In this document: piece by piece, positions 1-9,264 of the stretch
Numbering within the stretch: position 1 is the stretch's first letter
Layout: each line of letters begins with the position of its first letter
Origin: a bacterium
GTDB lineage: Bacteria; Myxococcota_A; Bradymonadia; Bradymonadales; Bradymonadaceae
Assembly (NCBI GenBank): GCA_030427705.1
Contig: JAUIBR010000056.1
Location: 1-39,496, forward strand
Reading direction: 5' to 3'
DNA: 39,496 nt
Position numbers and translations under genes: made by a program
Notes under the pieces: generated by a model
What the model saw: the letters and a program-made list of their open reading frames with translations, nothing else
What the model was told of the DNA's origin: nothing
Databases searched by the model: none

Positions 1-80
1 GATTCGATTCACGCTTCCTTCAGACACTCGGTCGCCCTCGTGCCCTTGCGCTTCACTTCTCTTGATGTGACCTACTTGAG

Positions 81-118
81 AGAGGACTTTCACCTCTAAA
101 TTGGTGCCCATGCCGGGC
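81..118. other. Two small adjacent stem-loops near the left edge
   Basis: Two consecutive short hairpins lie here: AGAGG/CCTCT with a 7-base loop (81-97) and GCCC/GGGC with a 5-base loop (106-118). Frame 1 is open from the window edge to a TAA at 97-99, so the 3' end of an upstream gene or a mobile-element remnant is possible. I cannot identify it. The rest of 1-127 holds nothing recognisable. Confidence 0.2.
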
Positions 119-127
119 GTACGAAAC

Positions 128-160
128 AAAGAAGCGCAGCTCAACGAGCCGCGCTTCTTT
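128..160 (-). terminator. Intrinsic terminator of the TPR gene
   Basis: A 10-bp stem (AAAGAAGCGC paired with GCGCTTCTTT) continues through one A/C mismatch into GCTC/GAGC with a 3-base loop. On the minus strand it is followed by TTTGTTTCG. It sits about 20 bases beyond the stop of the leftward TPR gene. Because the stem begins with A and ends with T, it could also act in the rightward direction. Confidence 0.75.
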
Positions 161-180
161 CACTGAGGGCGCAGTGTTAT

Positions 181-1197
181 TCAGCTATCCATGAATTCCA
201 GTACCTGTCGAACCAGGTGCCCGACCGAGTTGGAATCGGCATAAAGTGCATCCTCGACATCCATCGGGTGGGTTCCGCCGACGACTTCGTCGACAACCTT
301 CCGCGCATGGTCGAGCAAGTAAGATTGAACAAGTGGGTGCCCGTAGCAGCGGCCAAGGAATTGGACCGCGCCAGGTGCGTTGGCCCAAAGGTGACCACAC
401 GCTTCCAAAAACTCTTCTGCGTAGGCTTCAGATGCCAGGTAACCAGGCATCGTCGTCGCAGGATAATCGCTGCGTTGAAGCAGCTGATGGGCAACAAATC
501 GATTGGCCGAGAATGCGGAGATCAAGACCGCAGCAGCCTGTTCGCGGTCACCCAACTCGAAGTGGGCGAGCGCCATGTTGTAAGTGACAGCCGGCTCGCG
601 AGGGACCGCTTGATAGTCCTTCAGCGCCTGTTTCACATCGCCCATACCATGGCGGATTTCGCCAGCAAGGTAGCGGCAACCAATGTATTCAGCGGGATTC
701 ATTGAGGCGAGCCCGTCGAACATATCGACCGCTTCTTCGCCACGTCCCATGCGGTAAAGCGCGAGCGCCTGACCTTCCATCGCACGAAGGAATGGGCGGC
801 ATGACTCGTCATACCAATCCGTCCACTCATGCGGGAACGCGACCGCGACCGCTTTCTCATAAGCCTGTTCAGCGGCTTCAAGCTCACCAAGCTCCCAGTA
901 AACAAGACCTAGGTGATTGTGCAATTCTGGGTCTTCTGGGAAGTGCTTCACCGCCCCTTCGAGGATGCTTCGCGCTTCGTCCAACCGCTCGCTCGCAATC
1001 GCTTCCAGACCGCGCTGGAACATTGCTTCACGACTCACAGGTTTGTCGTTGGTTTCAATCAATCGACCGCAGTCTTCATGCAGCGTTTCCAAGAGCACTT
1101 TCAGCTTCGCCTGTGCTTCTGGGCGCACGTCATCTAACGATTCGATACTAGAGAGCAGTTTTGATACGTCGCCGAGAAGTTCAAGTAGAACTTTCAT
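181..1197 (-). CDS. Tetratricopeptide-repeat protein, cytoplasmic
   Basis: A 338-residue protein with no signal peptide or membrane segment. After an N-terminal helical part (about residues 1-50) come TPR-like helical pairs: one near 56-90, a clear unit near 88-121 with the NHLGLVYWELGELEAAEQAYEKA pattern split over its two helices, and weaker units to about 230. The last third is helical without obvious repeats. TPR proteins are scaffolds for protein-protein contacts, so no specific role can be assigned. The ATG at 1197 is preceded by GAGG at a good distance. The gene is monocistronic, divergent from alaS and followed by a strong hairpin terminator. Confidence 0.85.
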   Translation of the reverse strand: MKVLLELLGDVSKLLSSIESLDDVRPEAQAKLKVLLETLHEDCGRLIETNDKPVSREAMFQRGLEAIASERLDEARSILEGAVKHFPEDPELHNHLGLVYWELGELEAAEQAYEKAVAVAFPHEWTDWYDESCRPFLRAMEGQALALYRMGRGEEAVDMFDGLASMNPAEYIGCRYLAGEIRHGMGDVKQALKDYQAVPREPAVTYNMALAHFELGDREQAAAVLISAFSANRFVAHQLLQRSDYPATTMPGYLASEAYAEEFLEACGHLWANAPGAVQFLGRCYGHPLVQSYLLDHARKVVDEVVGGTHPMDVEDALYADSNSVGHLVRQVLEFMDS

Positions 1198-1307
1198 TCC
1201 ATGGCCTCGAGAGGATAGTTGCGTTGACTTGACCTACCCTCCGTCACATCTCTGGAACGGTCAAAATTTTAAGTGAACTTTTAAGAATTACTTAAAGCTA
1301 AGCTTTA

Positions 1308-1349
1308 GGTTCTTGGTTTTTGGTCTTCGGTTCTGAGTTTTGATTCGGT
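1308..1349. repeat. Degenerate heptanucleotide tandem repeat
   Basis: Six consecutive 7-base units can be lined up: GGTTCTT, GGTTTTT, GGTCTTC, GGTTCTG, AGTTTTG, ATTCGGT. They lie between the divergent TPR gene and alaS, after a short inverted repeat (TAAAGCT/AGCTTTA, about 1294-1307). The rest of the 231-base intergenic region (1198-1428) holds no clear promoter match that I could settle on. Confidence 0.45.
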
Positions 1350-1428
1350 GGCTCAACCAAAGGCTGGAAGGCGTTAAACGACTGTGCTAGAAACCGCATC
1401 CCTCGTTTAGATCGCGTAGAGGTACAAA

Positions 1429-4071
1429 GTGAATTCGAGTGATATCCGACAATCGTTCCTGAAGTTTTTTGAAGACCGAAACCATGAGGTCGTCGAGTCT
1501 TCTCCAGTGGTTCCACAAAATGATCCAACGCTCTTGTTCACGAACGCGGGCATGAATCAATTCAAGGACCTTCTGCTTGGAAACGAAGTACGTGATTATA
1601 AGCGCGCGGCGAGCTCGCAGAAATGCATTCGAGCCGGCGGCAAGCACAACGACCTGGATGAAGTTGGAAAGGATGGACGTCACCTGACGTTCTTCGAGAT
1701 GCTCGGAAACTGGTCGTTCGGTGATTACTACAAGCGCGACGCGATCGTTTGGGCGTGGGACTACATCCTCAATGTGTTGAAGTTCGACCCAGCAGTTCTT
1801 TACGTCACTGTCCATCACTCGGACGAGGACTCGCTGAAGATTTGGCGCGATGAGGTCGGTGTAGAACCAGACCGAATTCTCAAGCTCGGCGACAAAGACA
1901 ACTTCTGGTCGATGGGACCGACGGGACCATGCGGTCCATGCACCGAGATCCATATCGACCTGCATCCTGAAGCGGGTGCGTTTGATTTTGTTGAAGGATA
2001 CGACGACGACCGTGTCATTGAATTCTGGAACCTGGTGTTCATGGAATCGAATCGCAACGAAGACGGCTCGATGGAGCCGCTTCCGCTGCAATCGGTCGAC
2101 ACAGGCATGGGCCTTGAGCGCGTCACAGCCGTTTTGGAAGGCGTCGACAGCGTGTTCCACACGGATATCTTCCGCCCGGTCCTACAAAAGACCGCAGATC
2201 TTCTGGGCACTGAGGTCAACGATTGGCCTGCATTCTTCAAAACACCTGAGTTTGTCGACTACTCGGTCATCGCTGACCACGTGCGTTCAGTTGTTTTCTC
2301 GTTGTGCGACGGCGCGAAGTTCTCGAATGAGGGCACAGGCTACGTTGTGCGTCGTATCTTGCGCCGCGCTGTGCGTCACGGACGCCGATTGGGCTTCGAA
2401 GGCCCATTCATGCACGAGCTGGTCGCCCCACTCGTTCAAAAGTTCGGTGATGTGTACCCAGAGCTGAAAGCACAGGGTGAAAAGGCTGCCGAGCTGGTGC
2501 GCCTCGAAGAAGAGCGCTTCTTCCGAAACATCGACCGCGGCATGGAACTCTTCGAGACCGCCGCTGCCGAAGCGAAGGCTGCAGGCCAAACTAATATTGG
2601 CGGCGACAAAGTATTCGACCTCCACACGACGTACGGCTTCCCACCTGACCTCACGCAGATCATGGCGGAAGAGCACGGCTTGGGCGTGGATTTGGAAGAG
2701 TACGCGAAGCTTTTGAATGAGTTTCGCGAGACCTCCAAAGGCAAGGACATGTATGCGACAGCCGCCGGTGTTGGCGATTGGACAACCATACACGAGGGAC
2801 CAAGCAGCACGTTTGTTGGGTACGACAATCTAGAGAGCCAAACGCGCATTATGAAGTCGCGTCATCTTGAGGACGCTCGGTACGAGCTGATCCTTGAAGA
2901 GACGCCCTTCTATGCCGAGAGCGGCGGTCAGGTCGGCGACGTCGGCCAGATTACCGGCAAAGGACTGACGTTCAAGGTCTTGGATACTCAGAAGTCGCCC
3001 ATCGGCATCGTGCATTCGGTGGAACTTACCAACGGCACAGTCACCGACGAGAACATTCAGGGCGTCTTCCATGCACATGTCGACGAAGAGGCACGCCGCC
3101 TTACCATCAGCAATCACACGGCGACGCACCTTTTGCACGCTGCCCTGCGAGACATCGTCTCCGACCAGGTCTTCCAGGCCGGTTCGTTGGTGTCCCCTGA
3201 CAAATTGCGTTTCGACTTCAGCCACGGTGAGCCGTTGACTGACGAACAAGTTGACGCCATCGAAACGCGCGTGAACCAACAGATTCGTGAAGGCCATGAA
3301 GTGGTCGCTCATCAAGACGTCGACCGCGAAACAGCGGTCGAAGAGATGGGCGCGATGGCCATCTTCGGTGAGAAGTACGGCGACAAGGTCCGCGTGGTCG
3401 AGATTCCCGGTGAATCCGTGGAACTCTGCGGCGGAACTCACGTTCAAAACACCGCGGATATTAACCTCTTCCGCATCACGTCCGAAGCCGGCGTTGCAGC
3501 AGGTATTCGTCGAATCGAAGCGGTCACGAACGAGACCGCGTTTGCGACGTTCCAATCCGACAAGGACCTGGTGCAGACGCTTTCACGCATGCTCAAGACC
3601 GAGCCTGCACGACTCATGGAGCGTATCGAAGGCCTACAGGCCGAGCGCGGTGAGCTGGAAAAGCAGGTCCAAAAGCTGTCGGCGAAGCTGGCGAGCGCAG
3701 ATTCGGCTGACCTTGTGGATGAAGCGACCGAGATTGAAGGCGTAAAGGTCATCGCCAAGCAAATCAATGCGGACACGCGCGACCAACTGCTTCAATACGC
3801 TGACCAGCTCCGCTCGAAAATGGACGAAGGTGTCGTCCTGCTCGCCAGCGAAATCGACGGCAAGGCCGCCCTGCTCTGCTTGGTGACCGATTCGGCGTTC
3901 AAGAACCGAAAGCTCAAGGCCGGCGACCTCATCAACGAGGCGGCATCGTACGTCGAAGGACGTGGCGGTGGACGCCCAACGTTGGCGCAGGCCGGTGGCA
4001 CGAAGCTCGATGGCATCCACGCCTCGGTCGACAATTTCCCACAGATTGTGCGGAGTGCGCTGGGCGCTTAG
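1429..4071 (+). CDS. alaS: Alanyl-tRNA synthetase
   Basis: A class II aminoacyl-tRNA synthetase that charges tRNA-Ala with alanine in the cytoplasm. Its 880 residues match the usual full length. The N-terminal catalytic core has the family opening (IRQSFLKFFEDRNHEVV) followed by FTNAGMNQFKD. The editing domain carries the zinc-binding HTATH near residue 563 and CGGTH near 667, which remove mischarged Ser or Gly. The C-terminal DHHA1-type domain has GRGGGRPTLAQAGG near 846. The start is GTG at 1429, with AGAGG seven bases upstream. The stop overlaps the end of the convergent kinase gene by three bases, leaving no room for a terminator between them. Identification is secure. Confidence 0.98.
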   Translation: MNSSDIRQSFLKFFEDRNHEVVESSPVVPQNDPTLLFTNAGMNQFKDLLLGNEVRDYKRAASSQKCIRAGGKHNDLDEVGKDGRHLTFFEMLGNWSFGDYYKRDAIVWAWDYILNVLKFDPAVLYVTVHHSDEDSLKIWRDEVGVEPDRILKLGDKDNFWSMGPTGPCGPCTEIHIDLHPEAGAFDFVEGYDDDRVIEFWNLVFMESNRNEDGSMEPLPLQSVDTGMGLERVTAVLEGVDSVFHTDIFRPVLQKTADLLGTEVNDWPAFFKTPEFVDYSVIADHVRSVVFSLCDGAKFSNEGTGYVVRRILRRAVRHGRRLGFEGPFMHELVAPLVQKFGDVYPELKAQGEKAAELVRLEEERFFRNIDRGMELFETAAAEAKAAGQTNIGGDKVFDLHTTYGFPPDLTQIMAEEHGLGVDLEEYAKLLNEFRETSKGKDMYATAAGVGDWTTIHEGPSSTFVGYDNLESQTRIMKSRHLEDARYELILEETPFYAESGGQVGDVGQITGKGLTFKVLDTQKSPIGIVHSVELTNGTVTDENIQGVFHAHVDEEARRLTISNHTATHLLHAALRDIVSDQVFQAGSLVSPDKLRFDFSHGEPLTDEQVDAIETRVNQQIREGHEVVAHQDVDRETAVEEMGAMAIFGEKYGDKVRVVEIPGESVELCGGTHVQNTADINLFRITSEAGVAAGIRRIEAVTNETAFATFQSDKDLVQTLSRMLKTEPARLMERIEGLQAERGELEKQVQKLSAKLASADSADLVDEATEIEGVKVIAKQINADTRDQLLQYADQLRSKMDEGVVLLASEIDGKAALLCLVTDSAFKNRKLKAGDLINEAASYVEGRGGGRPTLAQAGGTKLDGIHASVDNFPQIVRSALGA

Positions 4072-5348
4072 GTCGCTAGCGCCAGCACGGCCAGGCAACT
4101 GAGCACGGCGATTACGACGAACAACCAGGTCTGGCGGTTCTTCATCTTCTGCAATTCAGACTCAAGTTGCTGCCCGTTGCCTTGTGGGACGGCGGCTAGC
4201 TCTTCGTCGCTGCTGCTGTGCTTGATCTGATTCGCAAGCTCCATCGGAGTCATCTGCCGCGCACGCGCAGCTTGAATAATCTCCTCACGTGACGCCAACT
4301 CCATCGTTGAGTCATTCGTCTGCAGACTATCGACGCCGATATCCGCGAGTGATTGGTCGGATTCAAACGGCGTGGAGTCTCCAACAATCTTAGGCGCGTT
4401 CTGAAGCGTCATCGCGATTTCTGTGCGCTCTTCCTTGAACAATGCAGAGACGTAGGTGCCCAGTCCACGTCGCAAGTCGCCACCTTCGGACGTCATGTCG
4501 AGGAACTGCTGCAGGTCTTTTCGCATGTCCGAGGCACTTTGATAGCGCTTGAACGGGTCGCGCTCGAGCGCGCGCATGATCACGTTATCCAGGAACTGTG
4601 GAATTTCAGGCTTCAGCTCGCGCGGCGGCTGAATCGGAGCCTCAAGGACAGCGTTGATGACCTCTGGCTGCGAGTTTCTGCGGAACAATCGAAAGCCGGT
4701 CGCGAGCTCATAAAGAATCACCCCCAGACTGAAGATGTCGGAGCGTGGATCGACAGGTTGCCCCTGAAGTTGCTCGGGGCTCATGTAGGCATACTTGCCG
4801 CCGCCAAGCTGCTCGTCATCGTCCATCCCGATGATGCGTGCGATGCCAAAGTCGAAGATCATGGTGTCACCGTTGTAGGTGACCATCAGGTTTTGCGGGC
4901 TCACATCTCGGTGCACGACCGAATACTGGTGGTTGTCCAAATCCCGGAAGTTATGCACGTAATGCAGGCCGTTGCAGGCATCCGCGATCATCTGAACAAC
5001 CTGTTTTAAGGTTGGCGGGCTCTTTCGTTGGTAGCCCCGCTGCGCAATATCCGCGACCGTCTGCCCGGTCACGAAATCCATCATCATGCAGCACGTGCCT
5101 TCGACGATCTCCGCATTATGCACATTGATGACGTTGGGATGGATGAAACGCGACGAGATGAATGCTTCTCTATAGAACAAGCGGCGATGCCGCTCGTCCT
5201 CGTTCTTATCCGTAGGAAGCGCTTTGATAACCACGGGACGCGTATACGTCGCTGGGCCCTGTTTCATGGCCAGAAAGACTTCAGACTGCCCGCCAACCGC
5301 AAGTCGGCGAAGCAAAATGAATTCCCCGAACTGTCGGTTGATGACCAT
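4068..5348 (-). CDS. Hanks-type Ser/Thr protein kinase, tail-anchored
   Basis: A 426-residue eukaryotic-like kinase. The glycine loop (AVGGQSEVF, residues 17-25) lacks the first and third glycines of the usual pattern, a variation I associate with myxobacterial-type kinases. The ATP-binding lysine is K42 and the likely helix-C glutamate E61. The catalytic loop is HRDVSPQN (146-153), with Ser in place of the usual Lys. DFG is at 166-168 and the APE-like MSPEQ at 189-193, so catalysis is likely. A charged linker follows, and the protein ends with one hydrophobic segment (about 408-426). This gives a cytoplasmic kinase held by its C-terminus, with no extracytoplasmic sensor. The substrate is unknown. 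The ribosome binding site before the ATG at 5348 is weak. Confidence 0.9.
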   Translation of the reverse strand: MVINRQFGEFILLRRLAVGGQSEVFLAMKQGPATYTRPVVIKALPTDKNEDERHRRLFYREAFISSRFIHPNVINVHNAEIVEGTCCMMMDFVTGQTVADIAQRGYQRKSPPTLKQVVQMIADACNGLHYVHNFRDLDNHQYSVVHRDVSPQNLMVTYNGDTMIFDFGIARIIGMDDDEQLGGGKYAYMSPEQLQGQPVDPRSDIFSLGVILYELATGFRLFRRNSQPEVINAVLEAPIQPPRELKPEIPQFLDNVIMRALERDPFKRYQSASDMRKDLQQFLDMTSEGGDLRRGLGTYVSALFKEERTEIAMTLQNAPKIVGDSTPFESDQSLADIGVDSLQTNDSTMELASREEIIQAARARQMTPMELANQIKHSSSDEELAAVPQGNGQQLESELQKMKNRQTWLFVVIAVLSCLAVLALAT

Positions 5349-5449
5349 GAATAAAGGCGCTCAAGGCACAGAAGAAAATTTGAGAACCGCGAAGTGGCGC
5401 AATTGTAGTTTCGCCGCCGCAAAACTGTCAATTTGCAGTCACGCCTGTC

Positions 5450-5479
5450 TTAACTACATTCCCTCGAATGTGGTATACG
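5450..5479 (+). promoter_or_regulatory. Candidate sigma-70-like promoter for the M16 peptidase pair
   Basis: TTAACT (5450-5455) and TATACG (5474-5479) are 18 bases apart. Each matches four of six consensus positions. Transcription would begin near 5486, giving a short leader ahead of the GGAG ribosome binding site and the ATG at 5523. The evidence is spacing and partial consensus only. The remainder of the 174-base gap between the kinase and peptidase genes is featureless to me. Confidence 0.25.
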
Positions 5480-5522
5480 GCGCCCTACCACATGGTGTGA
5501 CACACCGTTCGACGGAGAAATC

Positions 5523-6920
5523 ATGAGACGTCGCGTCTTTGCCCTTTTAGTCACGTTAACGTGTCTCTTACTTGCTTCGACAGCTTGGTCGCAAAAGCTA
5601 GAGATCGCAAAGAAAACGCTGCCCAATGGCTTGGAGGTCATTGTCCTGCCATCCTCGACGGTCCCGATCGCGACCATCGAAATCTGCGTCAAGAACGGGG
5701 CATTCACTGAACCGCCTGAGTTCAACGGCCTAAGTCATCTTTATGAACACATGTTCTTTAAAGGGAACGCGGTCATCCCGAACCAGGAAGCGTATCTTCG
5801 TCGCATGCGGCAGTTGGGTATCGTGTTCAACGGAACGACCAGCACGGAGCGCGTGAATTACTATTTCACGCTACCAAGCGATAATCTTGAGGCCGGATTG
5901 GAGTTCATGAAGGACGCCATCACGACCCCGAAGTTCGAACAACAAGAGTTCGAGCGCGAAAAGAAAGTCGTTCTAGGTGAGGTCGACCGCAACGAATCGA
6001 GCCCCTACTACTGGTTCGGGCAAGAGATGAAAAAGCGCATTTGGTTTGCGCATCCAACGCGAAAGGACCCGCTCGGCGACCGCAACAGCATTGAAACTGC
6101 GACCATCAAGAAGATGGAAACGATGAAGGAAATCTACTACGTGCCCAACAACGCGGCACTCGTGGTTTCCGGCGATGTCCGCCCTGAGAACGTCTTCTCG
6201 CTGGTCGAGACCATCTTCAAGTCATGGAAGCGCGGCAAAGACCCGTTCGAAGTCAAACCTGTGCCTCCGCATCCGAACTTGCGTGACAAGTCGTATTTCA
6301 TCCTCAACAAGGAAGTTCAGGTCCCCTACGTGTCGTTCATGTGGCATGGACCGCGTGTCCTCGAAGATCCACGTGCCACGCACGCCGCAGACGTGTTGAG
6401 CTACATAATCAGCCAACCAACCTCTAAGTTTCAAAAGAACCTGGTCGAGAGCGGACTGACGCTCGGTGCCGGAATCAGCTACTACACGCAGCGTCACACG
6501 GGTCCGATCTCCTACTCAGCGCAGGTTCCGCCGGAGAAACTTCAAGAAGCTATCCCTGCCCTGCTCCGCGAGGTCGAGAAACTCGCTGATCCGGAGTACT
6601 TCACCGACGAACAACTGGAATCGGCCAAGACCATCCTCGCCATCCAAGACTTGTATGGGCGCGAGGAGATGAGCTCCTTCGCACACACGGTATCGTTCTG
6701 GTGGGCGGTCGCAGGCCTGAGCTACTACGAAAACTACGTCGACGACCTGAAGTCCATCACGCGTGCTGATATCGCGCGCTACGTGAAGAACTACGTCATC
6801 AACAAACCCTACGTGATGGGCGTGATGATGACGAAAGACGCACAAACCTCGGCGAACTTCTCCGAGGAAGTCATGAAGAACCTTGCTGAAACCGCCACGT
6901 CTACGGACGGAATGGAGTAG
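5523..6920 (+). CDS. Secreted M16 family zinc metallopeptidase, catalytic subunit
   Basis: A 465-residue pitrilysin-fold peptidase with a cleavable signal peptide (residues 1-23, ending near WSQ), so it acts in the periplasm or outside. The inverted zinc motif HLYEH lies at 72-76. The third zinc ligand is the glutamate of VVLGEVDRNE (E153), 76 residues further on, as expected for the family. The C-terminal half lacks a clear Arg/Tyr substrate-binding pair of the kind usually seen in the partner half. ATG at 5523 follows GGAG at a good distance. The stop directly abuts the next gene, whose product supplies the other half. Together they fit the M16B heterodimer model, in which this subunit holds the metal. 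Confidence 0.9.
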   Translation: MRRRVFALLVTLTCLLLASTAWSQKLEIAKKTLPNGLEVIVLPSSTVPIATIEICVKNGAFTEPPEFNGLSHLYEHMFFKGNAVIPNQEAYLRRMRQLGIVFNGTTSTERVNYYFTLPSDNLEAGLEFMKDAITTPKFEQQEFEREKKVVLGEVDRNESSPYYWFGQEMKKRIWFAHPTRKDPLGDRNSIETATIKKMETMKEIYYVPNNAALVVSGDVRPENVFSLVETIFKSWKRGKDPFEVKPVPPHPNLRDKSYFILNKEVQVPYVSFMWHGPRVLEDPRATHAADVLSYIISQPTSKFQKNLVESGLTLGAGISYYTQRHTGPISYSAQVPPEKLQEAIPALLREVEKLADPEYFTDEQLESAKTILAIQDLYGREEMSSFAHTVSFWWAVAGLSYYENYVDDLKSITRADIARYVKNYVINKPYVMGVMMTKDAQTSANFSEEVMKNLAETATSTDGME

Positions 6921-8363
6921 ATGATGAATCGCAAACTAACACTGTTATCTGCATGCATCGTGGCGGGCACCCTGGCGACTTCGTGCTCAGCGCGTCCAGA
7001 ACGTTTCGTCGAAGACCCGGTTGAAGAACAAGGCGACAAACGCGTTCTGACACCTGAAGAGAAAGGCATTCCGACCCTGGCCGACATCGAGTACATCGAC
7101 GGCGAACCCGAAGTCAGCATCGCCGGTTCGTTGGGCACGACTCAGGCCTTTAACGTTGGGCCCATCAAAGTCATCCACAAAGCGACCCCCGCAAACCAGG
7201 TGGTCGCGGGACGTCTCTACATCCTCGGCGGTGCACAGAACCTAACGTCGACCACCGAAGGCATCGAGCGCCTCGCGCTGACGGTCGCAACCAATGGTGG
7301 CACCGCGACAACGCCAAAGGACGAGTTCAACGGAAAGTTGGATAGCATGGGTGCGAGCGTCTGGGGCTTCGCTGACCGCGACTACAGCGGCTATGGCTTC
7401 AAGACCATCACTTCGAACTTCGATGAGACTTGGGAGCTCTTTGAGCAGACCATCATTGAGCCTGAAATGCCGGAAGGCGAAGTCGAACTGCGGCGAAACC
7501 AGCAACTGGCCTCAATCAAGAGCATGCTGGAAGACCCTGACAGCCACGTACAACACGTCGCGACCCGCAACTTCTTCGACGGCCATCCCTACTATCATTT
7601 GCAGTTGGGAACCGAAGAGAATGTTCAGGGGTTCACACGTGATGACTTGCTCGCATATCAGCGGTCGCTGCTGAAGCCTGAGCGCATGCTGCTTGTGGTC
7701 GTTGGCAATGTCAGCGCGCAGAAACTGATTGAGCAGGTCAAAGAGAAGCTCGCACGCATCAAACCATCAGAGACCGAGATGAAGCCGCTGCCGCCGTTTG
7801 GTTCCGCAACGGGGCTGCGCGTGGCTGACCGTGAGCTACCAACCAACTACGTGCTGGGCTATTTCCCGACGCCAAAGCCGGGTGATATCGATTATCCGGC
7901 TGCTGTCGTGGCCTTGGAATACCTGCGTGACAAGCTGTTCGAAGAAGTTCGAACCAAACGCAACCTCACCTACGCGGTGGCTTCAGGGATTTCGACTCGC
8001 CGGATGAACTACGGCTATGTTTACACCACCGCAAAGGACCCGAAGACGACGATGGGCGTCATCTTCGACCAGATCGAAGAGATGAAGCTCATCCAGATTC
8101 CCAAAGCGGAGCTCGACGAGGTCGTCAACGTCTACCTGACGAACCACTACATGGAACTCCAGACCAACGACGGTCAGGCCAATATGCTCGCTGAGGCTGA
8201 GATTGTGGCTGGAGACTGGAAGCACTCAGCGGCGTTTCTAGCCGAGGTGCGAAGCGTCACGCCTGACGACGTCCAAGCTGTCGCTCAGAAGTACTTTACG
8301 AACTACCGGTTCGGTGTGGTCGGCGCGCAAGGAAAGCTCGATAAGACGGCGTTCAATCCGTAG
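6921..8363 (+). CDS. M16 family peptidase-like protein, non-catalytic partner, probable lipoprotein
   Basis: A 480-residue M16-fold protein. The N-terminus is a signal peptide ending in ATSC (Cys22), a weak but plausible lipobox, so it may be membrane-tethered. Where the active enzyme has HxxEH, this protein reads IERLALTVATNGG, so zinc ligands are absent. In the C-terminal half the KRNLTYAVASG stretch matches the conserved region that supplies the Arg/Tyr pair contacting substrate. It is therefore the likely regulatory and substrate-binding half of the peptidase encoded upstream. The ATG at 6921 immediately follows the upstream TAG, and a second ATG follows at 6924. The 3' end overlaps the convergent MscS gene by 11 bases. 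Confidence 0.87.
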   Translation: MMNRKLTLLSACIVAGTLATSCSARPERFVEDPVEEQGDKRVLTPEEKGIPTLADIEYIDGEPEVSIAGSLGTTQAFNVGPIKVIHKATPANQVVAGRLYILGGAQNLTSTTEGIERLALTVATNGGTATTPKDEFNGKLDSMGASVWGFADRDYSGYGFKTITSNFDETWELFEQTIIEPEMPEGEVELRRNQQLASIKSMLEDPDSHVQHVATRNFFDGHPYYHLQLGTEENVQGFTRDDLLAYQRSLLKPERMLLVVVGNVSAQKLIEQVKEKLARIKPSETEMKPLPPFGSATGLRVADRELPTNYVLGYFPTPKPGDIDYPAAVVALEYLRDKLFEEVRTKRNLTYAVASGISTRRMNYGYVYTTAKDPKTTMGVIFDQIEEMKLIQIPKAELDEVVNVYLTNHYMELQTNDGQANMLAEAEIVAGDWKHSAAFLAEVRSVTPDDVQAVAQKYFTNYRFGVVGAQGKLDKTAFNP

Positions 8364-9264
8364 TCGCCGCAGGAGTGGACTCAATCAGGTCCATGGGACG
8401 ATTGTCTGCAATATCGTCCCACTCTCCCGTGTGAATCTGATACTCACGATTGTAGGGATATTGCATGCGATGGCGCCGGAAGGCGCGCTTGACGCGCTCC
8501 GTCACGTCTGTGCCCAACGCAGTCTCGTAGCGCACGTCGATGACGTAGGCCTTACAAGTGAGCACGGTCGCCAACGTCGGCTCAACGGTTTCACGGACGA
8601 CGATGCTGACGGGCTTCTTCAGAAAGACGTACTTTGACGTCACACAGGCTTCGTAGATGATGCGTTTTGCGAGCTCGAAGTCCTCTGTGACCGAGATGTA
8701 GAACTTCATCACGACCATCATGTCGAGTGCACCGGCGTTGCCTGAGGAGACCGACTCTGTCAGGAATTTGTTGTTCGGAATCGAGACTTCGTTGTCGTCC
8801 AACGTAACAATTCGCACTGTCCGCAGACCAATCTCTTTGACCTCGCCGTAGGTGTCACCAAACTGCACGCGGTCACCGACCTGGAACGGCCTATCTACAA
8901 GGATGAGAATACCAGCGACGATTGAACTGATGGTGTCTTTAAGCGCGAAACCGATAGAGACGGCCAACGTGGTACCCAGACCCAACAACGCCGTTTCGTT
9001 TTCGCCCAAGATGGTGACCGCAACCATGTAGGTGGCGACCGCGAAGATACCGATGCGAAAGAAGCTTGAGACCTTCTTGAGCAACAGACGTCGCTTGGCC
9101 AACCCTTCACCCAGGCGGTCGAGCGTCGCGCTAACCGTGCGGTTGACCACGTAGGCAGCCGCGATAATAAAAAGCGACTGCAGAATGCGACCGACGTCCA
9201 AGAACTCGACCGCTGCGGCGATTTCTTCAGGTTTCGGTTCGATTTGGGCGAGGATTGATATCAT
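8353..9264 (-). CDS. MscS-type small-conductance mechanosensitive channel
   Basis: A 303-residue inner-membrane channel. Two or three membrane segments come first. Then follows the pore helix rich in Ala and Gly (LLGLGTTLAVSIGFALKD, about residues 93-110) and the MscS beta-domain signature DRPFQVGDRVQFG, with GEVKEIGLRTVRI and SIPNN further on. A cytoplasmic cage domain completes the usual MscS length. Such channels open under membrane tension to release solutes during osmotic downshock. The start codon overlaps the stop of the large ATPase gene upstream (ATGA), so the two are translationally coupled. This suggests that the ATPase protein modulates or assembles with the channel, which is inference. 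Confidence 0.93.
   Translation of the reverse strand: MISILAQIEPKPEEIAAAVEFLDVGRILQSLFIIAAAYVVNRTVSATLDRLGEGLAKRRLLLKKVSSFFRIGIFAVATYMVAVTILGENETALLGLGTTLAVSIGFALKDTISSIVAGILILVDRPFQVGDRVQFGDTYGEVKEIGLRTVRIVTLDDNEVSIPNNKFLTESVSSGNAGALDMMVVMKFYISVTEDFELAKRIIYEACVTSKYVFLKKPVSIVVRETVEPTLATVLTCKAYVIDVRYETALGTDVTERVKRAFRRHRMQYPYNREYQIHTGEWDDIADNRPMDLIESTPAATTD

Noticed and set aside
1387-2160. Long minus-strand frames opposite alaS
   Set aside because: alaS is certain over this region; the opposite frames have no recognisable domains and reflect codon bias.
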